From an uncultured Erythrobacteraceae bacterium (GTDB taxonomy: Bacteria; Pseudomonadota; Alphaproteobacteria; Sphingomonadales; Sphingomonadaceae), in the NCBI GenBank assembly GCA_946482075.1, contig CAMLQG010000050.1, positions 1 through 24,647 of the forward strand: a stretch of DNA of 24,647 bases, given 5' to 3'. The notes beneath the pieces were generated by a model. The model had not been told where the DNA came from and searched no databases. It was given only the letters and a program-made list of their open reading frames with translations. Position 1 is the first letter of the stretch; the number at the start of each line of letters is the position of its first letter. Below are positions 8,339 to 16,868 of the stretch, one piece after another. The position numbers and the translations under genes are program-made.

Positions 8339-9658
8339 ATGACAACATCGACGCACCTCCTCCGGCGACGGCGCTTCCTGCCGCTGTTCGTGACGCAGTT
8401 GCTGAACGCCTTCAACGACAATCTCTACAAGAATGCGATGGTGCTGTTCGTCGTCTACAGCGTCTACAATTCCGAAGCCGAGGAAGCGAAGTTCAGCGCC
8501 ATCGCCTCGGGGCTCTTCATCCTGCCCTTCTTCGTGCTGTCGGCTCTCGCCGGCCAGCTGGCCGACATGCGCGACAAGGCCCGCATCATCCGGGCGGTGA
8601 AGTTCTGCGAAATCTTCATCATGGCGGTGGGGGGGACCGGGCTGGCGCTTGCCTGGCAAGGGCTGATGACCACCACCGTCGCCATTCCGCTCATGCTTGC
8701 CGCGCTTTTCGCGATGGGCGTGCATTCCACCTTCTTCGGCCCGATCAAATACGCGATCCTGCCGCAGCACCTCAAGCGCGAGGAAGTGCTGGCCGGCACG
8801 GGCCTGGTCGAGGCGGGAACCTATCTCGCAGTGCTGGCCGGCACGATCCTGGCGGGCTGGATTCCGGTGGAACTGGCTGCCGCCTGTGTCCTGGCCACCG
8901 CGATCATCGGCTATTTCACCAGCCGCGCGGTGCCTCCCGCTCCTCCGCTGACGGAAGCCCAGCCGCTCGACTGGCACTTGCTGCGCTCATCGGTCGATCT
9001 CGTGCGCAGGACGATGCACGAGCCCTGCGTGTTCTACGCGATTCTCGCGATCAGCTTCTTCTGGACGATCGGCGCCGTGCTGTTCATCCAGTTCCCGCCG
9101 CTGGCCAAGAACGTGCTGATGGCGAGCAAGGAAGTGGCGAGCCTGTTCCTGGTGACGTTCTCGATCGGCGTCGCCATCGGATCGATGTCGATCAATGCGC
9201 TGCTCAAGGGCAAGGTCTCCGCTCGCCACGCGCCGGTCTCGGTGATCGCGATGGGCGTCTTCGTCACGCTGTTCTATCTCGTCTGCCGCTCCTGGAGCCC
9301 GAACCTGACCGGCGGGCTGCTCGATGTGGGCGATTTCGTGGCCGAGCCGCTCGCCGTGCCGCTGCTGCTGACGCTGCTGGGCATCGCGATCTCCGGCGGC
9401 ATGTTCGTGGTGCCGCTCTATGCGTTCCTCACCACCAAGGTCGATCCTTCCCAGGCGGCGCGCACGATCGCGGCGAACAATATCGTCAATGCCGGCGCGA
9501 TGGTGATCGGCTCGCTCTTCGCCGTGGGGCTGAGCGCGGCGGGCGTGGCGATCGCCGACCAGATCCTGCTGAGCGCGGGCATGTGCCTGATTTCGGCCTG
9601 GCTCGGCAAGCTGCTCCACCGCGCGGAATGCGCGATGCCGGAACCGACGCTGCACTAG
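8339..9658 (+). CDS. MFS transporter, lysophospholipid transporter LplT-like
   Basis: A 439-residue inner membrane protein with about 11-12 hydrophobic helices. The opening FLPLFVTQLLNAFNDNLYKN is the hallmark of the MFS branch that includes LplT and the N-terminal half of Aas-type fusions, which flip lysophospholipids across the inner membrane for re-acylation. FFGPIKYAILPQHL between helices 4 and 5 is also typical. No acyltransferase domain is attached and none follows, so the partner enzyme must be elsewhere if the role is right. The start at 8339 has no clear ribosome site. It lies opposite pgsA, which fits a phospholipid role. Substrate is inferred from family likeness only. Confidence 0.8.
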   Translation: MTTSTHLLRRRRFLPLFVTQLLNAFNDNLYKNAMVLFVVYSVYNSEAEEAKFSAIASGLFILPFFVLSALAGQLADMRDKARIIRAVKFCEIFIMAVGGTGLALAWQGLMTTTVAIPLMLAALFAMGVHSTFFGPIKYAILPQHLKREEVLAGTGLVEAGTYLAVLAGTILAGWIPVELAAACVLATAIIGYFTSRAVPPAPPLTEAQPLDWHLLRSSVDLVRRTMHEPCVFYAILAISFFWTIGAVLFIQFPPLAKNVLMASKEVASLFLVTFSIGVAIGSMSINALLKGKVSARHAPVSVIAMGVFVTLFYLVCRSWSPNLTGGLLDVGDFVAEPLAVPLLLTLLGIAISGGMFVVPLYAFLTTKVDPSQAARTIAANNIVNAGAMVIGSLFAVGLSAAGVAIADQILLSAGMCLISAWLGKLLHRAECAMPEPTLH

Positions 9659-9659
9659 T

Positions 9660-9851
9660 TCAGAGAATGAACGCGGAAACCGCCATGAAGCAGGCGCAAT
9701 AGGCCAGCAGGAAGTCTTTCAGAGTTTCGACCAGAGGCCGCTTTTCCCGCGGCATGGGGATTTCCGGCAGTCCGCGCAGGACATGCGGCGGCAGCGAGGC
9801 GCGGAACGGGTGCCGCGCGATGTCGTCCGTGACTACGAGGTAACGTCGCAT
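9660..9851 (-). CDS. Small hypothetical protein with C-terminal membrane helix
   Basis: 63 codons starting MRRYLVVTDDIARHPF. The N-terminal part is polar and basic with several prolines. The last 20 or so residues (FLLAYCACFMAVSAFIL) form one hydrophobic helix ending the protein, suggesting a tail-anchored membrane peptide. A weak GGGA lies just before the start. The stop is one base from the stop of the convergent MFS gene. I recognise no family. It could be a chance frame, but the start, tail helix and tight convergent fit make it plausible. Confidence 0.5.
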   Translation of the reverse strand: MRRYLVVTDDIARHPFRASLPPHVLRGLPEIPMPREKRPLVETLKDFLLAYCACFMAVSAFIL

Positions 9852-9931
9852 GATCCCGTCTTAACGCACCGCTAACCATCCGAAAGCGGCGCGAAGGCGG
9901 GTTTTCCACTACCGTCACAGGACGGGACAGG

Positions 9932-10354
9932 TCAGGCGGGCTTCTTTTTCGCCATGGCCAGCACCTTGTCCCATTCGGTCTTCTTCAATTCGGCGACCGA
10001 CAGGCGCGACAGGCGCACCAGTTCCATATCGGCCAGCGCGGGCGTGGCCTTGATCTCGGCCAGCGTCACCGGGCGTTCCAGCTTGCGCACGGGCCTGATC
10101 TTCACTGCCGCCCATTTGCCTTCGGGATCGCTGGGGTCGGCGATGCCGGACAGGCTGATCTCCGCAATGCCGACGATCTCCTTGCCGATATTGGAATGGT
10201 AGAAGAACGCCTGGTCCCCCACTTTCATCGCCCGCAGATTGTTGGCCGCGCGATGGTTGCGCACGCCGTCCCAGGTCCCTTCCCCCTCGGCCACGAGATC
10301 GTCCCAGCTATAGGCGTCCGGTTCCGATTTCATCAGCCAGTAGCTTTTGGCCAT
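9932..10354 (-). CDS. EVE domain-containing protein
   Basis: 140 residues, a single EVE domain (formerly DUF55, related to thymocyte nuclear protein 1 and PUA-like folds). Key strings are SYWLMKSEPDAYSWDDL, WDGVRNHRAANNLR and MKVGDQAFFYHSN, then VGIAEI. The family is thought to bind modified bases in nucleic acid; the bacterial role is not settled. The start at 10354 (MAKSYW) is chosen because GGGAG lies seven bases upstream. The ATG at 10360 is too close to that site. An open frame to 10507 adds 51 unrelated residues and crosses a palindromic repeat. It is divergent from the oxygenase gene. Confidence 0.88.
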   Translation of the reverse strand: MAKSYWLMKSEPDAYSWDDLVAEGEGTWDGVRNHRAANNLRAMKVGDQAFFYHSNIGKEIVGIAEISLSGIADPSDPEGKWAAVKIRPVRKLERPVTLAEIKATPALADMELVRLSRLSVAELKKTEWDKVLAMAKKKPA

Positions 10355-10390
10355 GCGCATGCTCCCGTTTGGCGATATGGCGAGAGCCTT

Positions 10391-10452
10391 AGAGCCTGAT
10401 CGTTCGAGGTGGAAGCGCTTCGCGCTTTCCATGAGGGCGTTAATCAGGCTCT
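10391..10452. repeat. Palindromic element, family D (AGAGCCTGAT type)
   Basis: AGAGCCTGAT (10391-10400) and ATCAGGCTCT (10443-10452) are perfect 10-base complements. A second imperfect hairpin, GGAAGCGC-TTC-GCGCTTTCC, lies between them. The element fills the gap between the divergent EVE and oxygenase genes. Only one copy is in the window, so a dispersed family cannot be shown here. Confidence 0.7.
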
Positions 10453-10484
10453 TGTCAAATGACCGCTGAACCGCATCGGGCCAC

Positions 10485-11420
10485 ATGGACCTCGCCACTC
10501 TCCCCATTCTCTCACTGTCGGACGAACCGGAGCATTTCTCGCGCGATCTGGGGGCGAGCTTCCGCAGTTTCGGTTTCGCGATGGTGCGCGATCACGGCCT
10601 GGACCCGGAGCTGATCGCACGTGGGTGGGACCTCGCCCGCGCTTTCTTCGCCCTGCCGGAAGAGGAGAAACGGCGCTATCACATCGCGGGCCAGGGCGGT
10701 GCGCGCGGATACACGCCGTTCGGCACGGAGATCGCCAAGGGCGCGCAAGCGCACGATCTCAAGGAATTCTGGCATATCGGCCGCGACCTGCCGCCGGGCG
10801 ATCCGCTGTCAGCCAGCATGCCGCCCAATATCTGGCCCGATTGGCCCGAGGCGTTTCGCACAGTCTATTCCGCCCTGTTCGCGGAATTCGACCGAGTGGG
10901 GAACATCATCCTCTCGCGCATCGCGCTCGATCTCGGCCTGCCGGAAGACTGGTTCATACCGGCGACCGAAAAGGGCAATTCCGTGCTGCGCCTGCTGCAT
11001 TATCCGCCGATCGCGGACAGTCCGCCCGGTGCCCTGCGCGCCGAGGTGCATGGCGACATCAATCTCATCACGCTCCTGCTCGGCGCGGAGGAAGCGGGGC
11101 TCGAGCTGCTCACGCGCGACGGGCGCTGGCTGCCGGTATCGCCCCCGGAAGGCGCGCTCGTGGTCAATATCGGCGACATGCTGGAACGGCTGACCAATCA
11201 TGTCCTGCCCTCGACCATCCATCGCGTGCGCAATCCCGAAGACGATCGCGCACGGTTCAGCCGCTATGCGATGCCGTTCTTCCTGCATCTGCGCAGCGAC
11301 TTCCCGATCGTGACTCTGCCGCAATGCGTCACCGCCGCGAACCCGGACCGTTATCCGGAACCGATCACCGCCGACGCGTTCCTGCACCAGCGGCTGCGGG
11401 AGATCGGGCTGTTCCCCTGA
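10485..11420 (+). CDS. 2-oxoglutarate/Fe(II) oxygenase, isopenicillin N synthase family
   Basis: A 311-residue non-haem iron dioxygenase. The N-terminal region (FRSFGFAMVRDHGLD) is the DIOX_N type. The iron triad is H189 and D191 in VHGDINLITLL and H246 in STIHRV. R257 and S259 in RFSRYAMPFF bind 2-oxoglutarate. The set is complete, so an active oxygenase is expected. The substrate is unknown: the family covers amino acids, hormones and antibiotics, and no biosynthetic neighbours help. Ethylene-forming or gibberellin-type labels should not be carried over without evidence. The start at 10485 gives the usual short N-terminus. A gap of 44 bases leads to the GGDEF-EAL gene on the same strand, so they may share a transcript. 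Confidence 0.88.
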   Translation: MDLATLPILSLSDEPEHFSRDLGASFRSFGFAMVRDHGLDPELIARGWDLARAFFALPEEEKRRYHIAGQGGARGYTPFGTEIAKGAQAHDLKEFWHIGRDLPPGDPLSASMPPNIWPDWPEAFRTVYSALFAEFDRVGNIILSRIALDLGLPEDWFIPATEKGNSVLRLLHYPPIADSPPGALRAEVHGDINLITLLLGAEEAGLELLTRDGRWLPVSPPEGALVVNIGDMLERLTNHVLPSTIHRVRNPEDDRARFSRYAMPFFLHLRSDFPIVTLPQCVTAANPDRYPEPITADAFLHQRLREIGLFP

Positions 11421-11464
11421 GTTTGCGGCGGGCACACTTAACCAAAATTTCAGCACACCATGCG

Positions 11465-13162
11465 ATGACAGTGCCTTCGGCTATCTGGGGGGATCAGCTG
11501 TTGGACGTGTCCGAAGGGACTGAAACGCGGAAACGCGAACAATCCGGTCGTGCGGAGAGCGACATCGTGATGCTGGGCATCGCGGTGGCGGCATTGCTGC
11601 TGTTCATCACGACGGGTGGGACGGTCGCTCCGAAGGCGATCGCCCGGCTGATCGGACAAAGTGACGGGCCCGAAAACCTGCTCGTCACCGCGCTGCTCCT
11701 CAACATCGCCCTGATCATCTTCGGCTGGCGCCGTTATACCGAGCTTTCCGCCGAGATCCAGGTGCGCCGCGAGGCAGAGGAGCAGGCACGGCTTCTCGCA
11801 GAGACCGATCCGCTGACCGGCTGTTTCAACCGCCGGACGATCGAGCCGGAAATGCGCAATCTGATCGCCAGGACGGAAGCCGAGGGCATCGGCATGGCCG
11901 CACTGATGCTCGATCTCGATAATTTCAAGCACATCAACGACCTGCACGGTCACCGGGTCGGCGATCAGGTGCTGCTCGAGACGTCCCGGCGCCTGCGCGA
12001 AGCCCTGCCTCGCGATGCTTTGCTCGGGCGCCTGGGCGGGGACGAATTCGTCATCGTCCTCCCGTTCGAACCCGGGGCGCCGGAACGGATCGACGATCTC
12101 GCCGGCAAGCTGGTGACGCAAGTGGCCCAACCGATCGAGCATGAAGGCCTGTTCGTGGACCTGACCGTGTCGATCGGCATCGCCTGGGGCGCTCACGGCT
12201 GTTCGGATATCGTCTCCTGTTCCGCCGACAATCTCCTGCACCGTGCCGATATCGCGATGTACCACGCGAAGAATCGCGGCCGGAACCGCCATTGCTGGTT
12301 CGATCTTTCGATGGAGAACGAACTGCGTTTCCGCAACGAGTTGGAGACGGGCATTCGGCGCGGCGTGCGCCGGGGTGAATTCGTTCCCTTCTACGAACAG
12401 CAGATCGATCTCGAGACCGGCAAGCTGATGGGTTTCGAAATGCTCGCGCGCTGGCAATCTCCCCAGTTCGGCCTGGTCGGGCCGGAAATCTTCATTCCCA
12501 TCGCCGAGGAAATCGGCGCGATCTCCGAAATGTCGGACATGCTGATCGCCCAGGCGCTCGAAGACGCCAAACAGTGGAACCCCGAGCTCACGCTTTCGGT
12601 CAACATCTCGCCCGTCCAGCTGCGCGACCCGTGGTTCGCGCAGAAGATCATGCGGATGCTGGCCCGATCCAACTTCCCGCCCCACCGACTGGATATCGAG
12701 ATCACCGAAAGCTGCCTGCATGAGAATATCGGTGTGGTGCGGTCGGTCGTCACCAGCCTCAAGAACCAGGGCATCCGCATCAGCCTGGACGATTTCGGCA
12801 CCGGCTATGCCAGCCTCGCCCAGCTGCGCTCCCTGCCGTTCGATCGGATCAAGATCGATCGCAGCTTCGTGAGCGAGATCGCAGAGGAAGGAACGAGTTC
12901 CAAGCTCCTCGAAGCGATCATCTCGCTTGGCCGCGGGCTCGACCTGCCGATCACGGCCGAAGGCGTGGAAAGCAACGCGGTGCTGAAAGCGTTGCAGCAG
13001 ATGGGCCACATGAAGGGCCAAGGCTATCTCTATGGCCGGCCCGAGGATGCCGAAGCGACTTATCGCCGGCTGTCCGAAGCGCGATTGCTGGCGCGGGAAA
13101 CCGAGCCCAATCTGCATCTCGCCCCTCTCGATGCGGAATCCGCGCGCAAGATGGCTGGTTAA
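11465..13162 (+). CDS. Membrane-bound GGDEF-EAL c-di-GMP protein
   Basis: 565 residues from the ATG at 11465. Two membrane helices (about 34-52 and 71-88) flank a short loop and lead through a charged linker to GGDEF (115-275) and EAL (290-545). The cyclase motif GGDEF (191-195) and LDLDNFKHIND are intact; no RxxD inhibitory site at the usual place. In the EAL domain the signature reads EML (325-327), keeping the Glu. N380, E412, D442-D443, K463, E499 and E502 and Q519 are present, so phosphodiesterase activity is likely. The loop between helices is too short to be a full sensor domain. The start is uncertain: no good ribosome site precedes 11465, and ATG 11570 after GGAGAG would shorten the protein to the first helix. 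Confidence 0.88.
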   Translation: MTVPSAIWGDQLLDVSEGTETRKREQSGRAESDIVMLGIAVAALLLFITTGGTVAPKAIARLIGQSDGPENLLVTALLLNIALIIFGWRRYTELSAEIQVRREAEEQARLLAETDPLTGCFNRRTIEPEMRNLIARTEAEGIGMAALMLDLDNFKHINDLHGHRVGDQVLLETSRRLREALPRDALLGRLGGDEFVIVLPFEPGAPERIDDLAGKLVTQVAQPIEHEGLFVDLTVSIGIAWGAHGCSDIVSCSADNLLHRADIAMYHAKNRGRNRHCWFDLSMENELRFRNELETGIRRGVRRGEFVPFYEQQIDLETGKLMGFEMLARWQSPQFGLVGPEIFIPIAEEIGAISEMSDMLIAQALEDAKQWNPELTLSVNISPVQLRDPWFAQKIMRMLARSNFPPHRLDIEITESCLHENIGVVRSVVTSLKNQGIRISLDDFGTGYASLAQLRSLPFDRIKIDRSFVSEIAEEGTSSKLLEAIISLGRGLDLPITAEGVESNAVLKALQQMGHMKGQGYLYGRPEDAEATYRRLSEARLLARETEPNLHLAPLDAESARKMAG

Positions 13163-13165
13163 TAT

Positions 13166-13246
13166 CGTCATCCCAGCGAAGGCTGGGATCGCCTTGGGCT
13201 GGGTCAGACCAAGATCACAAAGATCCCAGCCTTCGCTGGGATGACG
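13166..13246. repeat. Palindromic repeat, family B (GTCATCCCAGCGAAG type), perfect copy
   Basis: Perfect 24-base arms at 13166-13189 and 13223-13246 around a 33-base spacer. Each arm also folds on itself (ATCCCAGC-GAAG-GCTGGGAT). CTTGG and CCAAG inside the spacer can extend the stem. It begins three bases after the stop of the GGDEF-EAL gene. The second copy is at 20893-20973. Confidence 0.95.
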
Positions 13247-13301
13247 AGCAAAAGCCACCCAGCACTGGACGGCAAGCCTCGCCTTCCCTAGATGCGCGGC
13301 C

Positions 13302-14111
13302 ATGCGCATCCCTTTCATCAAGATGCACGGCCTCGGCAATGATTTCGTCGTCCTTGACGGGCGAGAGCAGTCGCTGCCGCCCGTGAAGGCGGCTTTCGCG
13401 TCTGCGCTGGCGGACAGGCGCACCGGCATCGGCTGCGACCAGCTCGTCCTGCTGGAACCCAGCGAACTGGCCGACTTCCGGATGCGCATCTTCAATCCCG
13501 ACGGCAGCGAAGTAGGCGCCTGCGGCAATGCCAGCCGCGCGGTGGCCCTGCTCCACGGCCGCCCGGCCCGCATCGAGACCGGCGGCGGCATCATCGAGGC
13601 CCGCCCGGTCGATTGCGGCATTGCGGTCGATATGGGCGAACCGCGCTTCGGGTGGGACCAAATCCCACTCGCCTATGCGATGGATGCGAGCGCCATGCCG
13701 GTGGGCTGGGAACAGCTCGACAATCCTATCGCGGTCAATGTCGGCAATCCGCATGTCGTGTTCTTCGTGGACGATGCCGACACGGTGGAATTGGAGCGCC
13801 TGGGTCCGCTGATCGAGAACGACCCGCTCTTCCCCGAGCGGGTGAACGTCAACGTCGCCAATATCGAGGATCGCAACGCGATCCGCCTCCGCGTGTGGGA
13901 ACGCGGTGCCGGACTGACGCGCGCCTGCGGGACCGGCGCTTGCGCCACCGCGATCGCCGCGATGAAGCGCGGACTGGTCGATCGCGAAGTGCGCGTGGAC
14001 CTGCCCGGCGGACCGTTGGCCATCGCCTGGAGTGCCGGCAATCGCATCACCATGACGGGCCCGGCCGCCGAATCCTTCCGCGGTACGTTCGACCCGGCGG
14101 ATTTTGCATGA
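13302..14111 (+). CDS. dapF: Diaminopimelate epimerase
   Basis: Converts LL- to meso-diaminopimelate for lysine and peptidoglycan synthesis; cytoplasmic. 269 residues, the normal length. The opening PFIKMHGLGNDFVVLD is diagnostic. The two catalytic cysteines are C74 in GACGNASRA and C209 in RACGTGACAT, acting as the proton acceptor and donor pair. The start at 13302 is the first Met before the signature. It is the first gene of a tight plus-strand run, dapF-mtaB-ftsY-ispZ. The mtaB frame opens before the dapF stop. Confidence 0.97.
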   Translation: MRIPFIKMHGLGNDFVVLDGREQSLPPVKAAFASALADRRTGIGCDQLVLLEPSELADFRMRIFNPDGSEVGACGNASRAVALLHGRPARIETGGGIIEARPVDCGIAVDMGEPRFGWDQIPLAYAMDASAMPVGWEQLDNPIAVNVGNPHVVFFVDDADTVELERLGPLIENDPLFPERVNVNVANIEDRNAIRLRVWERGAGLTRACGTGACATAIAAMKRGLVDREVRVDLPGGPLAIAWSAGNRITMTGPAAESFRGTFDPADFA

Positions 14112-14121
14112 GATTGCCTCG

Positions 14122-15294
14122 GTGAGCGTTGAGGTCATTTCGCTCGGCTGCCGGATGAACATCGCCGAGAGCGAGCGTATCCGCGCGATGCTGGCGCGCG
14201 AAAGCGAAGTGGTGGTCATCAACAGCTGCGCAGTGACGGCCGAAGCCGTTCGCCAGACGCGCCAGGCGATCCGCAAGGCACGCAAGGCCCGGCCCGATGC
14301 ACGCCTGCTCGTCACCGGATGCGCCGCAGAGATCGAACGCGACGCGCTGTCCACCATGCCGGAAGTGGATGGGCTGGTCGCCAATGCCAGCAAGCTCGAT
14401 GCACGGGCATGGAATGTACCGATATCGCGGGATATCGCGCCGGTCAGGCACACCCGCGCCTTCATCGCCGTGCAGAACGGCTGCGACCACGCCTGCACCT
14501 TCTGCGTGATCCCGCAGGGTCGCGGCCCGAGCCGTTCGCTCGGGGTGGCGGACGTGCTGCGCGAAGTGGAGCGGCATCTGGAGCTCGGTACGCCGGAAGT
14601 GGTGCTGACGGGCGTGGACCTGACATCCTGGGGCCATGACTTGCCTAACGCTCCACGCCTGGGTGCGCTGGCGCAGGCGATCCTGGATGCTTTCCCGCGG
14701 CTGCGCCGCCTGCGCCTGTCCTCGCTCGACGGGATCGAGATCGATCCGCTGCTGATCGATCTGTTCGCGCAGGAAGCCAGGCTGATGCCGCATCTGCATC
14801 TCTCGCTCCAATCGGGCGACGATCTGATCCTGAAGCGGATGAAGCGCCGCCATCTGCGGGCCGATGCCGTCGCGCTGGTAGAAAGCTTGCGCCAGCGCCG
14901 TCCCGAAATCGCGATCGGGGCGGACATCATCGCCGGTTTCCCGACCGAGGACGAGGCGATGCACGCCAACAACCGCGCGATCATCCAGGAACTGGGCATC
15001 GTGCACGGCCACATCTTCCCCTACTCGTCCCGCCCCGGCACGCCAGCCGCACGCATGCCGCAGGTGGACCGCGCGGTGATCAGGCGCCGAGCCGCAGAAT
15101 TGCGGGAGGATGCGGCGGCGATGCGCCAAGGCTGGCTCGGCGGCTTGATCGGACAGCCCTGCGAAGTGGTCGCGGAAGCGGACGGTACCGGCTATTCCCA
15201 GCATTTCGCACGCGTAGCGCTCCCCGCCGGGGTGGAACGCGGCGCCGTCCTGTCCCTTACTCCCACGGCATGCGTCGAAGGAATCCTGCAATGA
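14122..15294 (+). CDS. mtaB: tRNA (N6-threonylcarbamoyladenosine-37) methylthiotransferase
   Basis: Radical SAM enzyme that adds a methylthio group to t6A37 of tRNAs reading ANN codons. 390 residues from the GTG at 14122. The N-terminal MTTase domain carries C10, C36 and C67 for the auxiliary 4Fe-4S cluster. The radical SAM motif is C121-x3-C125-x2-C128 in NGCDHACTFCVIPQGRGPSR. A TRAM-like RNA-binding segment ends the protein. The GTG start gives MSVEVISLGC, the common family opening; a TTG at 14104 would add six residues and overlap dapF. ATGA at 15291-15294 overlaps ftsY. MiaB is excluded on its N-terminal pattern, less firmly than the radical SAM call itself. Confidence 0.9.
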   Translation: MSVEVISLGCRMNIAESERIRAMLARESEVVVINSCAVTAEAVRQTRQAIRKARKARPDARLLVTGCAAEIERDALSTMPEVDGLVANASKLDARAWNVPISRDIAPVRHTRAFIAVQNGCDHACTFCVIPQGRGPSRSLGVADVLREVERHLELGTPEVVLTGVDLTSWGHDLPNAPRLGALAQAILDAFPRLRRLRLSSLDGIEIDPLLIDLFAQEARLMPHLHLSLQSGDDLILKRMKRRHLRADAVALVESLRQRRPEIAIGADIIAGFPTEDEAMHANNRAIIQELGIVHGHIFPYSSRPGTPAARMPQVDRAVIRRRAAELREDAAAMRQGWLGGLIGQPCEVVAEADGTGYSQHFARVALPAGVERGAVLSLTPTACVEGILQ

Positions 15295-16217
15295 GTGCGG
15301 AAAGCTGGTCCGATCGGCTGCTGGGCGGCTTCCGCAAGACATCGGAACGCCTGAGCGAGAATCTGACCGGCATCGTGGGCACGAGCAAGCTGGACGATGC
15401 GACGCTGGACGAGGTGGAGGATGCGCTCATCCTTTCCGATCTCGGTCCGACCGCCGCCGCGCGCATCCGCAATCGCCTAGCCGAACAGCGTTTCGGCCGC
15501 GACATCGACGAGCAGGGCCTGCGCGAGGCCGTGGCGGAAGAGATCGCCGCGATCCTGCGCCCGGTGGCCAAGCCGCTCGACATCGTGGCCTTCCCGCGTC
15601 CGCAGGTGATCCTGGTGATCGGGGTCAACGGATCGGGCAAGACGACCACGATCGCCAAGCTCGCCCATCTGTTCCAGGAACAGGATTACGGCGTGATGCT
15701 GGCCGCCGGCGACACGTTCCGCGCCGCCGCGATTGGCCAGCTCGCGGTGTGGGCGGACCGGCTTGGCGTGCCGATCATTCGCGGCCCGGAAGGCGGCGAT
15801 CCGGCCAGCATCGTGTTCGACGGGGTGAAGGAAGCGACCGCGCGGGGCACCGATGCGCTGGTGGTCGACACGGCCGGGCGCTTGCAGAACAAGCGCGAGC
15901 TGATGGACGAGCTGGCGAAGATCCGTCGCGTGCTCGGCCGCCTCAACCCGGAAGCGCCGCATGATGTCGTGCTGGTGCTGGACGCCACCAACGGGCAGAA
16001 TGCGCTTTCCCAGATCGAGATCTTCAAGGAAGTCGCGGGCGTGACCGGCCTGATCATGACCAAGCTCGACGGCACGGCGCGCGGCGGTGTGCTGGTGGCC
16101 GCGGCGGAGAAATACGGCTTGCCGATCCACGCGATCGGCGTGGGCGAGAAGATCGACGATCTGCGCCCGTTCGATCCCGATCTGGTGGCCAAAGTGATCG
16201 CGGGAGTCGTCCGGTGA
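15291..16217 (+). CDS. ftsY: Signal recognition particle receptor FtsY
   Basis: SRP GTPase that docks ribosome-nascent chain complexes at the inner membrane. 308 residues: an N domain (about 1-95) and a G domain. G motifs are GVNGSGKTTT (111-120), DTFRAAA (141-147), DTAGR (193-197), TKLDGTARGG (257-266) and GVGEKIDDLRPFD near the C-terminus. The long acidic A domain of E. coli FtsY is missing, which is usual in alphaproteobacteria; membrane contact would use the N-terminal amphipathic part. The start at 15291 is fixed by GAAGGA eight bases upstream, and overlaps the mtaB stop. The next gene starts at its stop (GTGA). Confidence 0.96.
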   Translation: MSAESWSDRLLGGFRKTSERLSENLTGIVGTSKLDDATLDEVEDALILSDLGPTAAARIRNRLAEQRFGRDIDEQGLREAVAEEIAAILRPVAKPLDIVAFPRPQVILVIGVNGSGKTTTIAKLAHLFQEQDYGVMLAAGDTFRAAAIGQLAVWADRLGVPIIRGPEGGDPASIVFDGVKEATARGTDALVVDTAGRLQNKRELMDELAKIRRVLGRLNPEAPHDVVLVLDATNGQNALSQIEIFKEVAGVTGLIMTKLDGTARGGVLVAAAEKYGLPIHAIGVGEKIDDLRPFDPDLVAKVIAGVVR

Positions 16218-16852
16218 GCGAAGCGAAGAGGAAATCGAGCTGGCTGAATGTAGTAGTGGATTACGGGCCGCTGCTGGTCTTCTTCCTGGTCTATCGCCAC
16301 TATTCGCCGGCCGATCAGAACGATGCGGTCGGCGGCGTCTTCGCGGTGGTGCGCGGGACGGTGGCCTTCGTGATCTCCGCGATCGTCGCGCTCGCCATCT
16401 CGCGCTGGCACCTGGGCAAGGTTTCGCCGATGCTGTGGCTGTCCACCGCGCTGATCGTCGGCTTCGGTTCGTTGACGATCTTCTTCAACGATCCGTTCTG
16501 GGTGCAGATCAAGCCGACCGTGATCTACCTGTTCTTCGCCGTTTCGCTGCTGGGCGCCTGGTGGAAGGGCAAGGCCCTGCTCAAATTCCTGCTGGAAGCC
16601 GCCTTCGAAGGCTTGAAGGACGAAGGCTGGATGAAGCTGTCGCGCAATTGGGGCCTGTTCTTCCTGTTCCTGGCGGGGCTGAACGAGGCGTTTCGCCACT
16701 GGCTGAACTTCGGAGACTGGCTGGCGGCGAAGCTCTGGGTGTTCATGCCGCTGTCCTTCCTGTTCACCTTCTCGCAGATCCCGATGCTGATGCGGTACGG
16801 GCTCGGCGAAGCGGGCGAGAAGGAAGCGGAAGGCGAACTCCCTCCTTCTTGA
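16214..16852 (+). CDS. ispZ: Inner membrane septation protein IspZ/YciB family
   Basis: 212 residues with about five hydrophobic helices. Strings typical of the IspZ/YciB family are VDYGPLLVFFLVY near the N-terminus, GSLTIFFNDPFWVQIKPT, and RNWGLFFLFLAGLNEAF. The family is linked to intracellular septation and cell envelope shape; its molecular role is not settled. The GTG start at 16214 overlaps the ftsY stop, with GGGAG eight bases before it. It is the last gene of the dapF operon; a short CCCTC/GAGGG stem overlaps its 3' end (16840-16855) without a T tract. Confidence 0.9.
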   Translation: MSEAKRKSSWLNVVVDYGPLLVFFLVYRHYSPADQNDAVGGVFAVVRGTVAFVISAIVALAISRWHLGKVSPMLWLSTALIVGFGSLTIFFNDPFWVQIKPTVIYLFFAVSLLGAWWKGKALLKFLLEAAFEGLKDEGWMKLSRNWGLFFLFLAGLNEAFRHWLNFGDWLAAKLWVFMPLSFLFTFSQIPMLMRYGLGEAGEKEAEGELPPS

Positions 16853-16868
16853 GGGGCAACGAATTATT

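Noticed and set aside
8185..9702. 505-codon plus-strand frame over the MFS gene
   Set aside because: Arg/Gly-rich shadow of the MFS gene in another frame, starting inside pgsA.
11450..13621. 723-codon minus-strand frame over the GGDEF-EAL and dapF genes
   Set aside because: It crosses a palindromic repeat and two well-supported genes; composition is that of a shadow.
13215..15014. 599-codon minus-strand frame over dapF and mtaB
   Set aside because: Antisense to two genes with intact catalytic motifs; Ser/Arg-rich composition without a domain.
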